Assembly: GCA_947629975.1 (NCBI GenBank)
Contig: CANRFU010000017.1
Span: 1 to 32,697, forward strand
Length of the DNA: 32,697 nucleotides
Direction of reading: 5' to 3'
Origin: an uncultured Oscillospiraceae bacterium
Lineage (GTDB): Bacteria; Bacillota; Clostridia; Oscillospirales; Oscillospiraceae
Position numbers and translations under genes: made by a program
The notes under the pieces: generated by a model
Database searches by the model: none
What the model saw: the letters and a program-made list of their open reading frames with translations, nothing else
What the model was told of the DNA's origin: nothing
Shown: positions 1 through 6,994 of the stretch, in pieces
How the letters are laid out: each line of letters begins with the position of its first letter
Numbering within the stretch: the stretch's first letter is position 1

Positions 1-66
1 CGTGACCCTGCGGCTAAATCTCCGTGAGGGTGTGGCTTGTTTACCGTGCAGGTGCGGCTCACAATG
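1..66. repeat. Three imperfect 22-bp tandem units at left edge
   Basis: Three consecutive 22-base units begin at 1, 23 and 45. Each starts CGTG and has TGYGGCT about nine bases in, and the other positions are divergent. An open frame runs from base 2 to a TAG at about 113, so this could instead be the tail of a gene entering from the left, although a 22-base period does not keep frame. Bases 67-182 are A+T richer than the rest and I see no gene there. The repeat is short and may be chance; the array could continue outside the window. Confidence 0.3.
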
Positions 67-182
67 CGAAATTTACAACACGCTGCGTAGATAGTACCGC
101 AATTAAAGTATTGACGTGTTTTTTCAAGAGGTCATAACGACTTTGTTCCCCGTCTGATACTATTTTTCGATAGATTTCCCCG

Positions 183-386
183 TTATTCTACAGGGAATTG
201 AGGGGCATATAACCGCACCATACGGGAGGGCACCCCGTTCCCATCCGGGCAGGAGGCCATGGCGTAGCCCACCACCCGGCTGCCCAGAGGCATCCCGGCC
301 ATGCGGGCGATCTGTCCGTATGTGGCGACTTTTCCCCGGGGGATCTGCCGCACGATATCATAGATCCGCTCAAATGTGCTGCTCAT
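183..386 (-). CDS. MGMT-family (alkyltransferase-like) protein, C-terminally truncated
   Basis: The N-terminal part is typical of the O6-alkylguanine-DNA alkyltransferase / Atl-like fold (FERIYDIVRQIPRGKVATYGQIA, then GSRVVGYAM), the helix-turn-helix half that holds DNA and flips bases. Family members continue through a PCHRV (active alkyltransferase) or PWHRV (Atl) loop and another 30 or more residues. Here the corresponding residues read VPSRMV and the frame stops 12 residues later, giving about 67 aa where about 100 is usual. The reactive Cys and the C-terminal wall of the pocket are therefore missing. ATG at 386 is chosen because GGAGG lies six bases upstream; an ATG at 404 has no such site. 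The damaged end faces the A+T-rich left edge, suggesting deletion or insertion there. It is probably a decayed gene without repair activity. Confidence 0.6.
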   Translation of the reverse strand: MSSTFERIYDIVRQIPRGKVATYGQIARMAGMPLGSRVVGYAMASCPDGNGVPSRMVRLYAPQFPVE

Positions 387-395
387 AAAGGACCT

Positions 396-433
396 CCAAA
401 ACAAGAAACCCCGGAGCCTATCGGCTCCAGGGC
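396..433 (-). terminator. Rho-independent terminator after tRNA-Arg
   Basis: On the minus strand a GGAGCC / GGCTCC stem with a GATA loop, extended by three further pairs, is followed by a T-rich tract (TTTCTTGTTTT). It lies directly downstream of the tRNA and upstream of the truncated MGMT gene, so it ends the tRNA transcript. Confidence 0.75.
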
Positions 434-436
434 CTC

Positions 437-513
437 TGGTACGGCAGAAGGGACTCGAACCCCCGACCTACTGGTTCGTAGCCAGTCACTCTATCCAGCT
501 GAGCTACTGCCGC
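437..513 (-). tRNA. tRNA-Arg (anticodon ACG)
   Basis: The minus strand folds as a cloverleaf. The acceptor stem GCGGCAG pairs with CTGCCGT, including a G-U first pair. The anticodon stem ACTGG / CCAGT encloses the loop CTACGAA, giving anticodon ACG, which reads CGN Arg codons after A34 deamination. The T arm contains GGTTCGAGTCC. Discriminator A and an encoded CCA (439-437) end the gene. Confidence 0.95.
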
Positions 514-536
514 ATGTCACGCTTGACAGCTTTAGT

Positions 537-565
537 ATCATAGCACACCCGATATGAAAATGCAA
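537..565 (-). promoter_or_regulatory. Sigma-A-type promoter for tRNA-Arg
   Basis: On the minus strand TTGCAT (565-560), a 17-base spacer and TATGAT (542-537) precede the tRNA by about 23 bases. Confidence 0.7.
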
Positions 566-584
566 GCTGTTTTTTCACGGGAGC

Positions 585-631
585 AAAAATTTTTTCAGAA
601 ACGGGGCCGGACAGCTTGTCCGGCCCCGTTC
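585..631 (-). terminator. Terminator after the SLH protein gene
   Basis: A perfect 13-bp stem (601-613 with 617-629) with a three-base loop lies 12 bases past the SLH gene stop. On the minus strand it is followed by TTCTG and then an A/T-rich run. The U-tract is imperfect, but the strong GC stem and position support termination of the rex-SLH transcript. Confidence 0.65.
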
Positions 632-642
632 GTGTCCGTTTG

Positions 643-1692
643 TCAGGCGAGATCGCGGTACAGGAAGGTGACGATGTTCCCACGGGTACAGCTGTTGTCG
701 GGGCCAAAGACGGTATCGGTGACGCCGGTGGTGATGTTCTCGCGCACCGCCCAGGCCACGGCCGTGGTATAGTATGCGTCGGCGGGCACGTCAATGAATT
801 TGCCGGAGCCGCTTGCCGCCGGAGAGTTCTCCGCCCGCCAAAGGAAGGTCACCGCCTGGCCGCGGGTACAGCCGCTGTCCGGCTCAAACGTGCTGTCGGT
901 GACGCCGGTGGTGATGTTCTGTTCCACCGCCCAGAGCACCGCCTTGTACCAGTACTGGCCGGAGTTCACATCGGTGAAGGGGTTATGGGCGGATTTCGGC
1001 TCCTGGGAGCCATAGGCCCGCCACAGGAAGGTGACGATCTGTCCGCGGGTACACGGGGCGTCCGGCCCAAAGGACGTGTCGGTCAGGCCGGTGGTGATGT
1101 CCCGGTCCAGCGCCCAGACCACGGGATCGTAAAAATAGGCGCCCTTCCCCACATCGGTGAAGGGAAGCTCAGGCCTCGGGGTCCCGCTGCCGGAGACGGG
1201 CATCCACCGGCCCTCCGCCATCCACCGGGCGGAGGACTGCGCGGTGACCACGCTCCGCTGGTCCGCGATGTAGCAGTGCCCCGCCGCGAGGGCGTCCCCG
1301 GGTCCCGTCTCCCGGCCGGCGGTGGCGTCGATGAGAAGGCCCTGGGCCACGCTGCCGGAGCCGGAGGTCCACACCAGGCCCGCGCCCGTATCCAGCGTGA
1401 CCCCGTCGCCGCGGCCGCCGCTCGCGGGCACGTAGTTGACGCTCTCCCGCCAGCCGTCCGCCCCCGCGCCGGGGGCGCCGGAGAACAGGCCCTCCGCCCT
1501 GCTCACCGCGCTGTTCAGCAGGGTCCTGGTGACAGAGTCGATGGTCTCCCGCAAAAAGGTGGACAGACGGGTGCGATAGGTCCCCTCCAGATAACTCCGG
1601 GAGATCAGGGAATCGCCGGAGGCCGAGGCCGTACCCGCCAGGGAGAGGGACAGCGCCAAAGTCGACAGCAGCGCGAATACTCGTCTTTTCAT
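643..1692 (-). CDS. Secreted S-layer-homology (SLH) domain protein
   Basis: This is a 349-aa protein. Residues 1-25 form a Sec signal peptide (KRR, a hydrophobic core, then an alanine-rich ASA cleavage region). Residues 26-175 are a region I do not recognise. Three SLH repeats follow at about 178-227, 239-288 and 299-347, each running F-T/I-DV ... Y ... AVxWAV ... ITTGxTDxxF-x-PD ... CTRGxxVTFLWR. SLH triplets hold proteins non-covalently to secondary cell-wall polymers, so this is expected on the cell surface. The start is set by the rex stop: ATG at 1692 overlaps the rex TGA by four bases (ATGA), and GAGGAG at the end of rex serves as its ribosome site, which implies translational coupling. 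The role of the N-terminal region is unknown. Confidence 0.85.
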   Translation of the reverse strand: MKRRVFALLSTLALSLSLAGTASASGDSLISRSYLEGTYRTRLSTFLRETIDSVTRTLLNSAVSRAEGLFSGAPGAGADGWRESVNYVPASGGRGDGVTLDTGAGLVWTSGSGSVAQGLLIDATAGRETGPGDALAAGHCYIADQRSVVTAQSSARWMAEGRWMPVSGSGTPRPELPFTDVGKGAYFYDPVVWALDRDITTGLTDTSFGPDAPCTRGQIVTFLWRAYGSQEPKSAHNPFTDVNSGQYWYKAVLWAVEQNITTGVTDSTFEPDSGCTRGQAVTFLWRAENSPAASGSGKFIDVPADAYYTTAVAWAVRENITTGVTDTVFGPDNSCTRGNIVTFLYRDLA

Positions 1693-2333
1693 AGCGGCTC
1701 CTCTGAGATGAAGTAGCTGAGCGTCAGCAGGCTGTCGGCAAAGTGGATGTTCTCGATCCGCACGCCGGGCAGATCCGCCTCCGGCAGCTCGATGTTGGTA
1801 AAGTTCCAAATGCCCTTCACGCCGCCGTCCCGCAGCCGCTGGGCCACCCGGACCGCGGCATGGCCGGGAACGGTCAGGGCGCCCACCTCGATGGCGTGCT
1901 CCTTCAGGTACGCCTCCAGTCCGTCCGCGTGAAAGACGGGCACCCCGCCGATCTGAGTCCCCACCGTCTTGGGGTCCACATCGAAAGCGGCCGTCAGCTG
2001 AAAGCCGTATTTTTGAAAGGGGAAGTTCTGAATGAGCGCCCGGCCCAGGTTGCCGGCGCCCAGGATGACCGCCGTATGGACCCGGTCCATGCCCAGGATC
2101 TCCGCCACCTCGCCGCGAAGGCGCTCCACATTGTAGCCGTACCCCTGCTGGCCGAATCCGCCGAAACAGGACAGATCCTGACGGATCTGCGAGGCGGTGA
2201 GCCCCATGTTCTGAGCCAGGGCGCTGGAGGAGATGCGCTCCACGCCGGCCCGGTGCAGATCGTCCAGATGCCGGTAATATCGGGGCAGACGGCGAATGAC
2301 CGGCAAGGATACCTTTTCTTTCTCTTTGCGCAT
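1689..2333 (-). CDS. rex: Redox-sensing transcriptional repressor Rex
   Basis: Rex binds operators when NAD+ is high and releases them as NADH rises, controlling fermentation and other anaerobic redox genes. The 214-aa product has the family's N-terminal winged helix (VIRRLPRYYRHLDDL, then SSxxLAQNMGLTASQIRQDLSCFG) and a Rossmann domain with the dinucleotide loop VILGAGNLGRAL. Length matches the family (about 210-215 aa). ATG at 2333 is preferred over the upstream in-frame start at 2357 because AGGGGG lies just before it and the family starts at this point. It is the first gene of a two-gene unit with the SLH protein and has its own sigma-A-type promoter. Confidence 0.95.
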   Translation of the reverse strand: MRKEKEKVSLPVIRRLPRYYRHLDDLHRAGVERISSSALAQNMGLTASQIRQDLSCFGGFGQQGYGYNVERLRGEVAEILGMDRVHTAVILGAGNLGRALIQNFPFQKYGFQLTAAFDVDPKTVGTQIGGVPVFHADGLEAYLKEHAIEVGALTVPGHAAVRVAQRLRDGGVKGIWNFTNIELPEADLPGVRIENIHFADSLLTLSYFISEEPL

Positions 2334-2383
2334 ATTGACCCCCTGCGGCCAGAGCAACGTCTGAGCCGACTGTTGTTTCGACT

Positions 2384-2412
2384 ATTTTACCGTATTTTTT
2401 GGCCGATGTCAA
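2384..2412 (-). promoter_or_regulatory. Promoter of rex
   Basis: On the minus strand TTGACA (2412-2407), a 17-base spacer and TAAAAT (2389-2384) lie about 50 bases upstream of the rex ATG. Just upstream of the -35 is TGTGAAATAT (about 2425-2434), which resembles one half of the classical Rex operator TTGTGAAATATTTCACAA. The second half is poor, so autoregulation is only suggested. Confidence 0.7.
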
Positions 2413-2431
2413 TTTTATCAGCGGATATTTC

Positions 2432-2457
2432 ACATTTTTCCGCCGGGCGCATAAAAT
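2432..2457 (+). promoter_or_regulatory. Candidate sporulation-sigma promoter of the cortex-lytic operon
   Basis: CATAAAAT (2450-2457) fits the CATAnnnT -10 shared by SigE/SigK-type promoters, and an AC dinucleotide at 2432-2433 stands 16 bases upstream, as in SigK-type -35 elements. It lies 30 bases before the ATG of the first gene. The match is short, so this is a candidate only; SigG-type control of a cortex-lytic gene is also plausible. Confidence 0.35.
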
Positions 2458-2486
2458 GGACCAAACCCAAGACAGGAGGAACGCTT

Positions 2487-2882
2487 ATGCAAGAAACAGG
2501 CTCGCTGCGCGTCCGCGTGTTCACCTCCAGAGCTCAGCTGCCCATCCAGGGGGCGGCGGTCATCCTCTCCAAGCCCATTGAGGGCGGCCGCCGGGAGCTG
2601 CTGTCCATCCTGCGCACCGACTCCAGCGGTTTGGCCAGGACGGTCACGCTGAATACCCCGGATCAGAACCTGAGCCAGGACCCGGGCAATCTGGATCCCT
2701 TTGCCGCCTATACCATCGTAGTGGAGCACCCGAACTATTACCTGGCGGTGTTCGACGGAGTGCAGGTCTTCTCCGGCATCGAAACGGTACAGGATGTGGC
2801 CCTCAATCCCCTGCCCCAGCCCGTCCAGCCGGGGGATGACGGCGCAGACGCGCCCATCGTCGTCACCCCTCAGAGGCTGTGA
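2487..2882 (+). CDS. SleC N-terminal-like protein (carboxypeptidase-regulatory-like fold)
   Basis: A 131-aa protein beginning MQETGSLRVRVF, followed by a beta-rich segment (PIQGAAVILSKP, TDSSGLARTVTL, YTIVVEHPNYY, FDGVQVFSGIETVQDVALNPLP). This layout is that of the N-terminal pro-region of clostridial SleC-type cortex-lytic enzymes, and also of carboxypeptidase-regulatory / transthyretin-like modules. There is no signal peptide, as expected for a forespore-made SleC protein. The start at 2487 follows AGGAGG with a seven-base gap. Its stop is followed at once by the ribosome site of the next gene, which carries the rest of a SleC-like chain, so the pro-part and catalytic part seem to be separate polypeptides. 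Assignment to SleC is from recalled family layout, not from a search. Confidence 0.65.
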   Translation: MQETGSLRVRVFTSRAQLPIQGAAVILSKPIEGGRRELLSILRTDSSGLARTVTLNTPDQNLSQDPGNLDPFAAYTIVVEHPNYYLAVFDGVQVFSGIETVQDVALNPLPQPVQPGDDGADAPIVVTPQRL

Positions 2883-2894
2883 GGAGGTCGAGCC

Positions 2895-4073
2895 ATGCCC
2901 ATCACCATCACGCCCTATATTCCCCAGTACATCACCGTACACACCGCTCCGGCGGATCAGCCGGCGGAGAACGTCACCGTGTCCTTCTCCGACTACATCA
3001 AGAACGTGGCCTCCAGCGAGATCTATCCCACCTGGCGGGAGGCCGCCCTCCGGGCCAATATCCTGGCCCAGGTGTCCTTCGCCCTGAACCGGGTGTACAC
3101 CGAGTACTACCCCAGCCGGGGGTACGATTTCGATATCACCGGCTCCACCGTGAATGACCAGCGGTTCATCGCCGGCCGGAGCACCTTTGAAAACGTGGAC
3201 CGGCTGGTGGACGATCTGTTCACCACGTATATCCGGCGGGTCGGCTTTGTGGAGCCGCTGGCGGCCAAATTCTGCAACGGCACCACCGTCACCTGTGACG
3301 GGCTGTCCCAGTGGGGCAGCGAAAACCTGGCCCAGCAGGGGTACACCACCATGCAGATCCTGCGGAGGTACTACGGGGATAACATCGAACTGGTGTCCAA
3401 CGCCCCCATCCGGGACATCCAATACTCCTACCCCGGCTACCCCATCAGCAGAGGGGCCACGGGCGAGTATGTCACCGTGATCCAGGTGATCCTCAATCGG
3501 ATCGGCCGCAACTACCCCGCTATCCCCCGCATCCCGGAGGACGGCGTGTTCGGCGCCCTGACGGAGGATGCGGTGCGGAAATTCCAGAGCATCTTCAACC
3601 TGACCGCGGACGGCATCGTGGGCCAGGGCACCTGGTACCGGCTGGTCGCGCTGTACGTGGGCGTCACCCGTTTGGCAGAGCTGGTCAGCGAGGGCCAGAC
3701 CTATACCCAGATCCAGCCGCCCCGGGTGGGCGTCGTCCTCCGGGAGGGCAGCACCGGCACCGCTGTGTCCGCCCTGCAGTATCTGCTCTCCATCATCGGC
3801 CAGTTCTCAGAGTCCATCCCCGTGCTGCCCATCGACGGCATCTTTGGCCCCCGGACCAGGCAGGCGGTCATCGCCGCCCAGACCAACTTCGGCATCCCGG
3901 CCGACGGGACGGTGGGCGCTCAGACCTGGCTGCGCATTTACGAGGAATACCTCGGCATAGCCAACACGGTGCTGGCGGAGGCCAATCTGCCCACCAGCTC
4001 CCGAGAGATCCGGGAGGCTGTCATCTCCCAACAGTTCCCCGGCTACGACCTGTCTTATGGCGGGATCGATTGA
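2895..4073 (+). CDS. sleC: SleC-like cortex-lytic protein: SpoIID-like domain plus two peptidoglycan-binding domains
   Basis: The 392-aa chain has a SpoIID-like lytic transglycosylase segment at about 30-165. Its signature is DYIKNVASSEIYPTWREAAL with Glu42 in the position of the SpoIID catalytic acid, followed by RANILAQVSFALNRVY. Two PG_binding_1 repeats follow at about 185-255 and 280-355, each with DGxFGxxTxxAVxxxQ and a GxxTW ending. SleC enzymes hydrolyse spore cortex peptidoglycan during germination after activation by Csp proteases. The start at 2895 is set by GAGGAGG, which overlaps the preceding stop. It is the middle gene of three; the next begins 16 bases after the stop. I see no signal peptide. 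A structural wall-binding role cannot be excluded. Confidence 0.8.
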   Translation: MPITITPYIPQYITVHTAPADQPAENVTVSFSDYIKNVASSEIYPTWREAALRANILAQVSFALNRVYTEYYPSRGYDFDITGSTVNDQRFIAGRSTFENVDRLVDDLFTTYIRRVGFVEPLAAKFCNGTTVTCDGLSQWGSENLAQQGYTTMQILRRYYGDNIELVSNAPIRDIQYSYPGYPISRGATGEYVTVIQVILNRIGRNYPAIPRIPEDGVFGALTEDAVRKFQSIFNLTADGIVGQGTWYRLVALYVGVTRLAELVSEGQTYTQIQPPRVGVVLREGSTGTAVSALQYLLSIIGQFSESIPVLPIDGIFGPRTRQAVIAAQTNFGIPADGTVGAQTWLRIYEEYLGIANTVLAEANLPTSSREIREAVISQQFPGYDLSYGGID

Positions 4074-4089
4074 TGAAAGGATGACGAAT

Positions 4090-4620
4090 ATGGACACCAC
4101 ACCCACCGTCATGGAGACCCAGGGCCAGCCTGTCCGCTCCCTCCAGCGGATGCTGAACAGCCTGGCCCTTCACAACGACGCGCTGCTCCGTCTGGTACCA
4201 GATGGCATCTTCGGCGAGCGCACCCTGGAGGCGGTGATGCTCTTTCAGCGGGAAAACAGCCTGCCCGTCACCGGCGTGGTAAACGGCCAGACCTGGAACG
4301 CCATCGTGGACGCCTATGAGAAGATGGAATTCCTCTATGGCGCTCCCCCTCCCCTGTGCGTGCTGCCCAGCGGCACCTTCACCTGCTGCCAGGGAGGGCG
4401 GGGCGCCCCGATCGGCATCGTCCAGGCCATGTTCAACGCGCTGAACCAGGTGACCACCAACTTTTCCGTCTGCACGGCAAACGACGTGAACGAGGGCAGC
4501 ACCTATGAGAACCTGCGCACCGTCCAGCGGCTGTCCGGTCTGCCGGAGACCGGCACTCTGGACCGGCCCACCTGGGTGTACCTCTGTCAGCTGTATCACG
4601 CCCTGGTGACCCGGGGGTAG
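4090..4620 (+). CDS. Peptidoglycan-binding domain protein
   Basis: A 176-aa protein made of two PG_binding_1-type repeats. The first, at about 10-75, reads VRSLQRMLNSLA ... DGIFGERTLEAVMLFQ ... GxxNGQTW. The second, at about 95-170, is more divergent (PIGIVQAMFNAL ... ENLRTVQRLSGLPETGTLDRPTW). No catalytic domain or signal peptide is visible. The frame is open upstream to 4057, inside the previous gene. ATG at 4090 is chosen because AAAGG lies eight bases before it, while the ATG at 4081 has no room for a ribosome site. As the last gene of the SleC-like operon it probably adds wall-binding modules to the cortex-lytic complex; that role is inferred. Confidence 0.75.
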   Translation: MDTTPTVMETQGQPVRSLQRMLNSLALHNDALLRLVPDGIFGERTLEAVMLFQRENSLPVTGVVNGQTWNAIVDAYEKMEFLYGAPPPLCVLPSGTFTCCQGGRGAPIGIVQAMFNALNQVTTNFSVCTANDVNEGSTYENLRTVQRLSGLPETGTLDRPTWVYLCQLYHALVTRG

Positions 4621-4631
4621 GCAAAACCCTC

Positions 4632-4660
4632 TTGCCAGCCGCCCCTCTTTTGTGTATAAT
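4632..4660 (+). promoter_or_regulatory. Sigma-A-type promoter of the DUF4364 operon
   Basis: TTGCCA (4632-4637), a 17-base spacer and a perfect TATAAT (4655-4660) lie 30 bases before the ATG at 4690 and just past the previous operon's stop. Confidence 0.85.
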
Positions 4661-4689
4661 ATCCCCATGAAATCGACGGGGGCGGGAAC

Positions 4690-5223
4690 ATGGCCGGATT
4701 TATCCACAATAAACTGGATATGAAGCTGCTGGCGCTGTACCTCCTCACCCATGCGGCCGGCCCTATCGACTTTGCCACCCTCACCGACCTCGCCCTGTGC
4801 GACGGCGGCGTGGACTACTTTCAGTTTGCCGAGGCCGTGTCCGAGCTTCTGGCCAGCGGCCATCTGGTCCTGGACGGGGAACTGTATGCCCCCACCGAAA
4901 AGGGCCGGAGGGACGGCACCGCCGGGGAGAGCAGCCTCTCCCCTGTCATCCGCGCCCGGTGCGACCGGCGGCTGGCGCCTCTGAACGAGGCGATGAGGCG
5001 CAGGGCCCAGGTGAAGGCCTCGGTGGAACCCGCCGAAGACGGATGCCGTGTGCTCCTGTCCATGGACGACGACCGGGGCTCCCTGTTCACCCTGACCCTG
5101 CTGGCCCCATCCCAGGAGGACGGACAGCGCATTGCCGACCGGTTTCTCGCCCGCCCCGACCTGGTGTACAACGGGGTGCTGCGCGCCCTGCTTACCGATG
5201 CGAGAGGAGAGGATCCCGTGTGA
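4690..5223 (+). CDS. DUF4364 family protein (predicted winged-helix)
   Basis: A 177-aa protein whose N-terminal half (GFIHNKLDMKLLALYLL ... PIDFATLTDLALCDGGVDYFQFAEAVSELLASGHL) matches the DUF4364 family of Firmicutes. The pattern of helices followed by GELYAPTEKG, a strand-turn wing, suggests a winged helix like that of PadR- or MarR-type proteins. The C-terminal half looks like an alpha/beta regulatory or dimerisation region. No biochemical role is known to me. It is first in a two-gene unit; its stop overlaps the GTG start of the membrane protein by four bases, so the two are probably translated together. Confidence 0.75.
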   Translation: MAGFIHNKLDMKLLALYLLTHAAGPIDFATLTDLALCDGGVDYFQFAEAVSELLASGHLVLDGELYAPTEKGRRDGTAGESSLSPVIRARCDRRLAPLNEAMRRRAQVKASVEPAEDGCRVLLSMDDDRGSLFTLTLLAPSQEDGQRIADRFLARPDLVYNGVLRALLTDARGEDPV

Positions 5224-6038
5224 TCGAACTTGCCCTTCTGAGATACGTCACTATCCTGGACTTTCCCCTGGTAGAGCTGTTCATCTACTTCGCCCTTTAC
5301 TCCTTCTTGGGCTGGCTGATGGAGACCTGCTACTGTTCCATCATGGAGCACCGCTTCGTGCCAAGAGGTTTTCTCTACGGCCCTGTCTGTCCCATCTACG
5401 GCGGCGGCGTCGTGCTGATGCTGCTGTTTTTCACCCCGCTGAAAGACAATCTGGCCCTCTTTTACATCGTGTCCGTGGTGGTGATGACCAGTTGGGAGTA
5501 CCTCGTGGCGTGGCTGCTGGAGACCACCACCCACGTGAAATACTGGGACTACTCCAATTATAAGTTCAACATCAAGGGACGGGTGTGCCTGTGGGTGGCC
5601 CTGGTGTGGGGCGTGCTGTCCTATGTGGTCATCTTCTGGATCCAGCCCCAGGTGGACCGCCTCTATGAGATGATCCCCTATCGCGTCCACTTCACCATGG
5701 CGTTGATCATCCTGGCGCTGTTCCTCATCGACGGCGCCCTCACCATCCACCACCTGGCGCTGGTGTCCAAACTGGTGGTCAGCGTCCACACCCTTGGTCA
5801 GGAGCTGCAGGTCCAGCTCGCCCTGGCTAAGGCCGAGCTGGGCGACAAGGTCAGCGAGGAGGTCGATGCCCTCCAGGCCAAATACAGGGAGCAGGTCGCC
5901 AGCCTGGAGATGCACAGCCGCCGCTTCCGCGAACGGTATGCCGGCCTGAAGGCCAGCAAGGGCTTTGTCATCAACCACGAGCATATCGTGGAGGCCGCCA
6001 GGGCCGCTCTTGCCAAGATCGCGGATCGGAACGGCTGA
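5220..6038 (+). CDS. Putative ABC-transporter-permease-like membrane protein (PF06541/DUF1113 type)
   Basis: A 272-aa integral membrane protein with about five to six hydrophobic segments in residues 15-185. It carries the family signature YFALYSFLGWLMETCY ... RGFLYGPVCPIYGGG near the N-terminus, followed by SWEYLVAWLLE. The C-terminal 85 residues are a charged, probably coiled-coil cytoplasmic tail (LALAKAELGDKVSEEVDALQ). Databases label such proteins 'putative ABC transporter permease', but no ATPase or binding protein is adjacent here and transport is unproven. GTG at 5220 is chosen because it gives a four-base overlap with the DUF4364 stop and follows AGGAGAGG; the frame upstream of it is only the shadow of the first gene. 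Confidence 0.75.
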   Translation: MIELALLRYVTILDFPLVELFIYFALYSFLGWLMETCYCSIMEHRFVPRGFLYGPVCPIYGGGVVLMLLFFTPLKDNLALFYIVSVVVMTSWEYLVAWLLETTTHVKYWDYSNYKFNIKGRVCLWVALVWGVLSYVVIFWIQPQVDRLYEMIPYRVHFTMALIILALFLIDGALTIHHLALVSKLVVSVHTLGQELQVQLALAKAELGDKVSEEVDALQAKYREQVASLEMHSRRFRERYAGLKASKGFVINHEHIVEAARAALAKIADRNG

Positions 6039-6054
6039 TCTCCCCACTTGCGGC

Positions 6055-6088
6055 AAAAGGACTCCGCCGGGACAGGCGGAGTCCTTTT
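6055..6088. terminator. Bidirectional terminator between the membrane gene and deoC
   Basis: A perfect 10-bp stem GGACTCCGCC / GGCGGAGTCC with a six-base loop has A4 on its left and T4 on its right, so it can end both convergent transcripts. Confidence 0.85.
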
Positions 6089-6096
6089 CACGTCTT

Positions 6097-6756
6097 TCAG
6101 ATATGCTCCAGTTCTTTGACCAGCCGTACCACGCGGCTGGTGCCCAGCCGGTCGGCGCCCAGATCCAGGAACGCCTCCGCATCCTCCAGGGTAGAGATGC
6201 CGCCGGCGGCCTTGATCTTCACCCCGGGGGCCGTGTTGGCCCGGAACAGGGCCACGTCCTCCCTGGTGGCGCCGCCGGTGGAGAAGCCGGTGGAGGTCTT
6301 GATGAAGTCCGCCCCGCTGTGGGAGACGATACGGCACATCCGCACCTTTTCCTCCTTCGTAAGCAGGCAGGTCTCCACGATGACCTTCAGGAGGCGCCCC
6401 GCGCAGGCCTCTCTCACCGCCCGGATCTCGCCCAGCAGATCCTCCCACCGGCCGTCCTTGGCCCAGCCGATGTTGATGACCATGTCGATCTCGTCCGCCC
6501 CGCTGGCCACGGCGTCCCGGGTCTCGAATACCTTCGCGGCGGTGGTGGAGTAGCCATTGGGGAAGCCGACGACGGTACACACCGGCAGCCTGCCGTCCAG
6601 ATAGTCCGCCGCCCGGCGCACATAGCTGGGCGGGATGCACACCGAGGCGCAGCCGTACTGCCCCCCCTCGTCACAGAGCCCCCTGATCTGCTCCCAGGTG
6701 GCGGTCTGCTTCAACAAGGTGTGGTCCACCGCCGATAAGATCCGTTTGATATCCAT
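6097..6756 (-). CDS. deoC: Deoxyribose-phosphate aldolase
   Basis: This class I aldolase splits 2-deoxyribose 5-phosphate into glyceraldehyde 3-phosphate and acetaldehyde in deoxynucleoside breakdown. The 219-aa product contains the Schiff-base lysine in DFIKTSTGFSTGGAT (Lys153), the second lysine in KIKAAGG (Lys182), the acidic DEIDMVIN segment (Asp91), and the start DHTLLK typical of bacterial DeoC. ATG at 6756 follows GGGGTGA; an in-frame ATG at 6783 would add nine untypical residues. It appears monocistronic, with its own promoter and a shared terminator. No other deo genes are adjacent. Confidence 0.95.
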   Translation of the reverse strand: MDIKRILSAVDHTLLKQTATWEQIRGLCDEGGQYGCASVCIPPSYVRRAADYLDGRLPVCTVVGFPNGYSTTAAKVFETRDAVASGADEIDMVINIGWAKDGRWEDLLGEIRAVREACAGRLLKVIVETCLLTKEEKVRMCRIVSHSGADFIKTSTGFSTGGATREDVALFRANTAPGVKIKAAGGISTLEDAEAFLDLGADRLGTSRVVRLVKELEHI

Positions 6757-6781
6757 CCGATCACCCCACAGCTTTTTTGCC

Positions 6782-6810
6782 ATCCTATCATTTCCCCGGA
6801 AAATTTGCAA
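6782..6810 (-). promoter_or_regulatory. Candidate promoter of deoC
   Basis: On the minus strand TTGCAA (6810-6805), a 17-base spacer and TAGGAT (6787-6782) lie about 25 bases before the chosen ATG. The -10 is a weak match. Confidence 0.45.
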
Positions 6811-6880
6811 GCGATGCGGGGGTTTTCGGCCAAACTTTTGCAACGCAACGATTGGTTGTCAAATTGGATGGGATCGTTGG

Positions 6881-6909
6881 TTGCGCGGTCCGGTCCGTTT
6901 TGCTATCAT
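6881..6909 (+). promoter_or_regulatory. Promoter of the XRE regulator, with nearby inverted repeat
   Basis: TTGCGC (6881-6886), a 17-base spacer and TATCAT (6904-6909) precede the TTG start at 6995. Just upstream is the inverted repeat CAACGAT (6847-6853) / ATCGTTG (6873-6879), a possible operator for the XRE protein itself. Confidence 0.5.
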
Positions 6910-6994
6910 CAAGTCATCAGGGACGCCGTATGGCAGCGGGCCCCGGATGTTTCGCATGAAACAATTGTTCTATTGTTGTCAGGAGGGATTTGAT

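Noticed and set aside
1-66. CRISPR array at the left edge
   Set aside because: Units are only 22 bases, contiguous and divergent, with no separate spacers and no cas genes in the window.
2425-2441. Full Rex operator upstream of rex
   Set aside because: Only one half (TGTGAAATAT) matches; the other half is unlike TTTCACAA, so it is mentioned only as a hint.
4821-6182. 453-codon open frame on the minus strand opposite the DUF4364 and membrane genes
   Set aside because: Antisense shadow of two good genes; it has no ribosome site and no recognisable motif.
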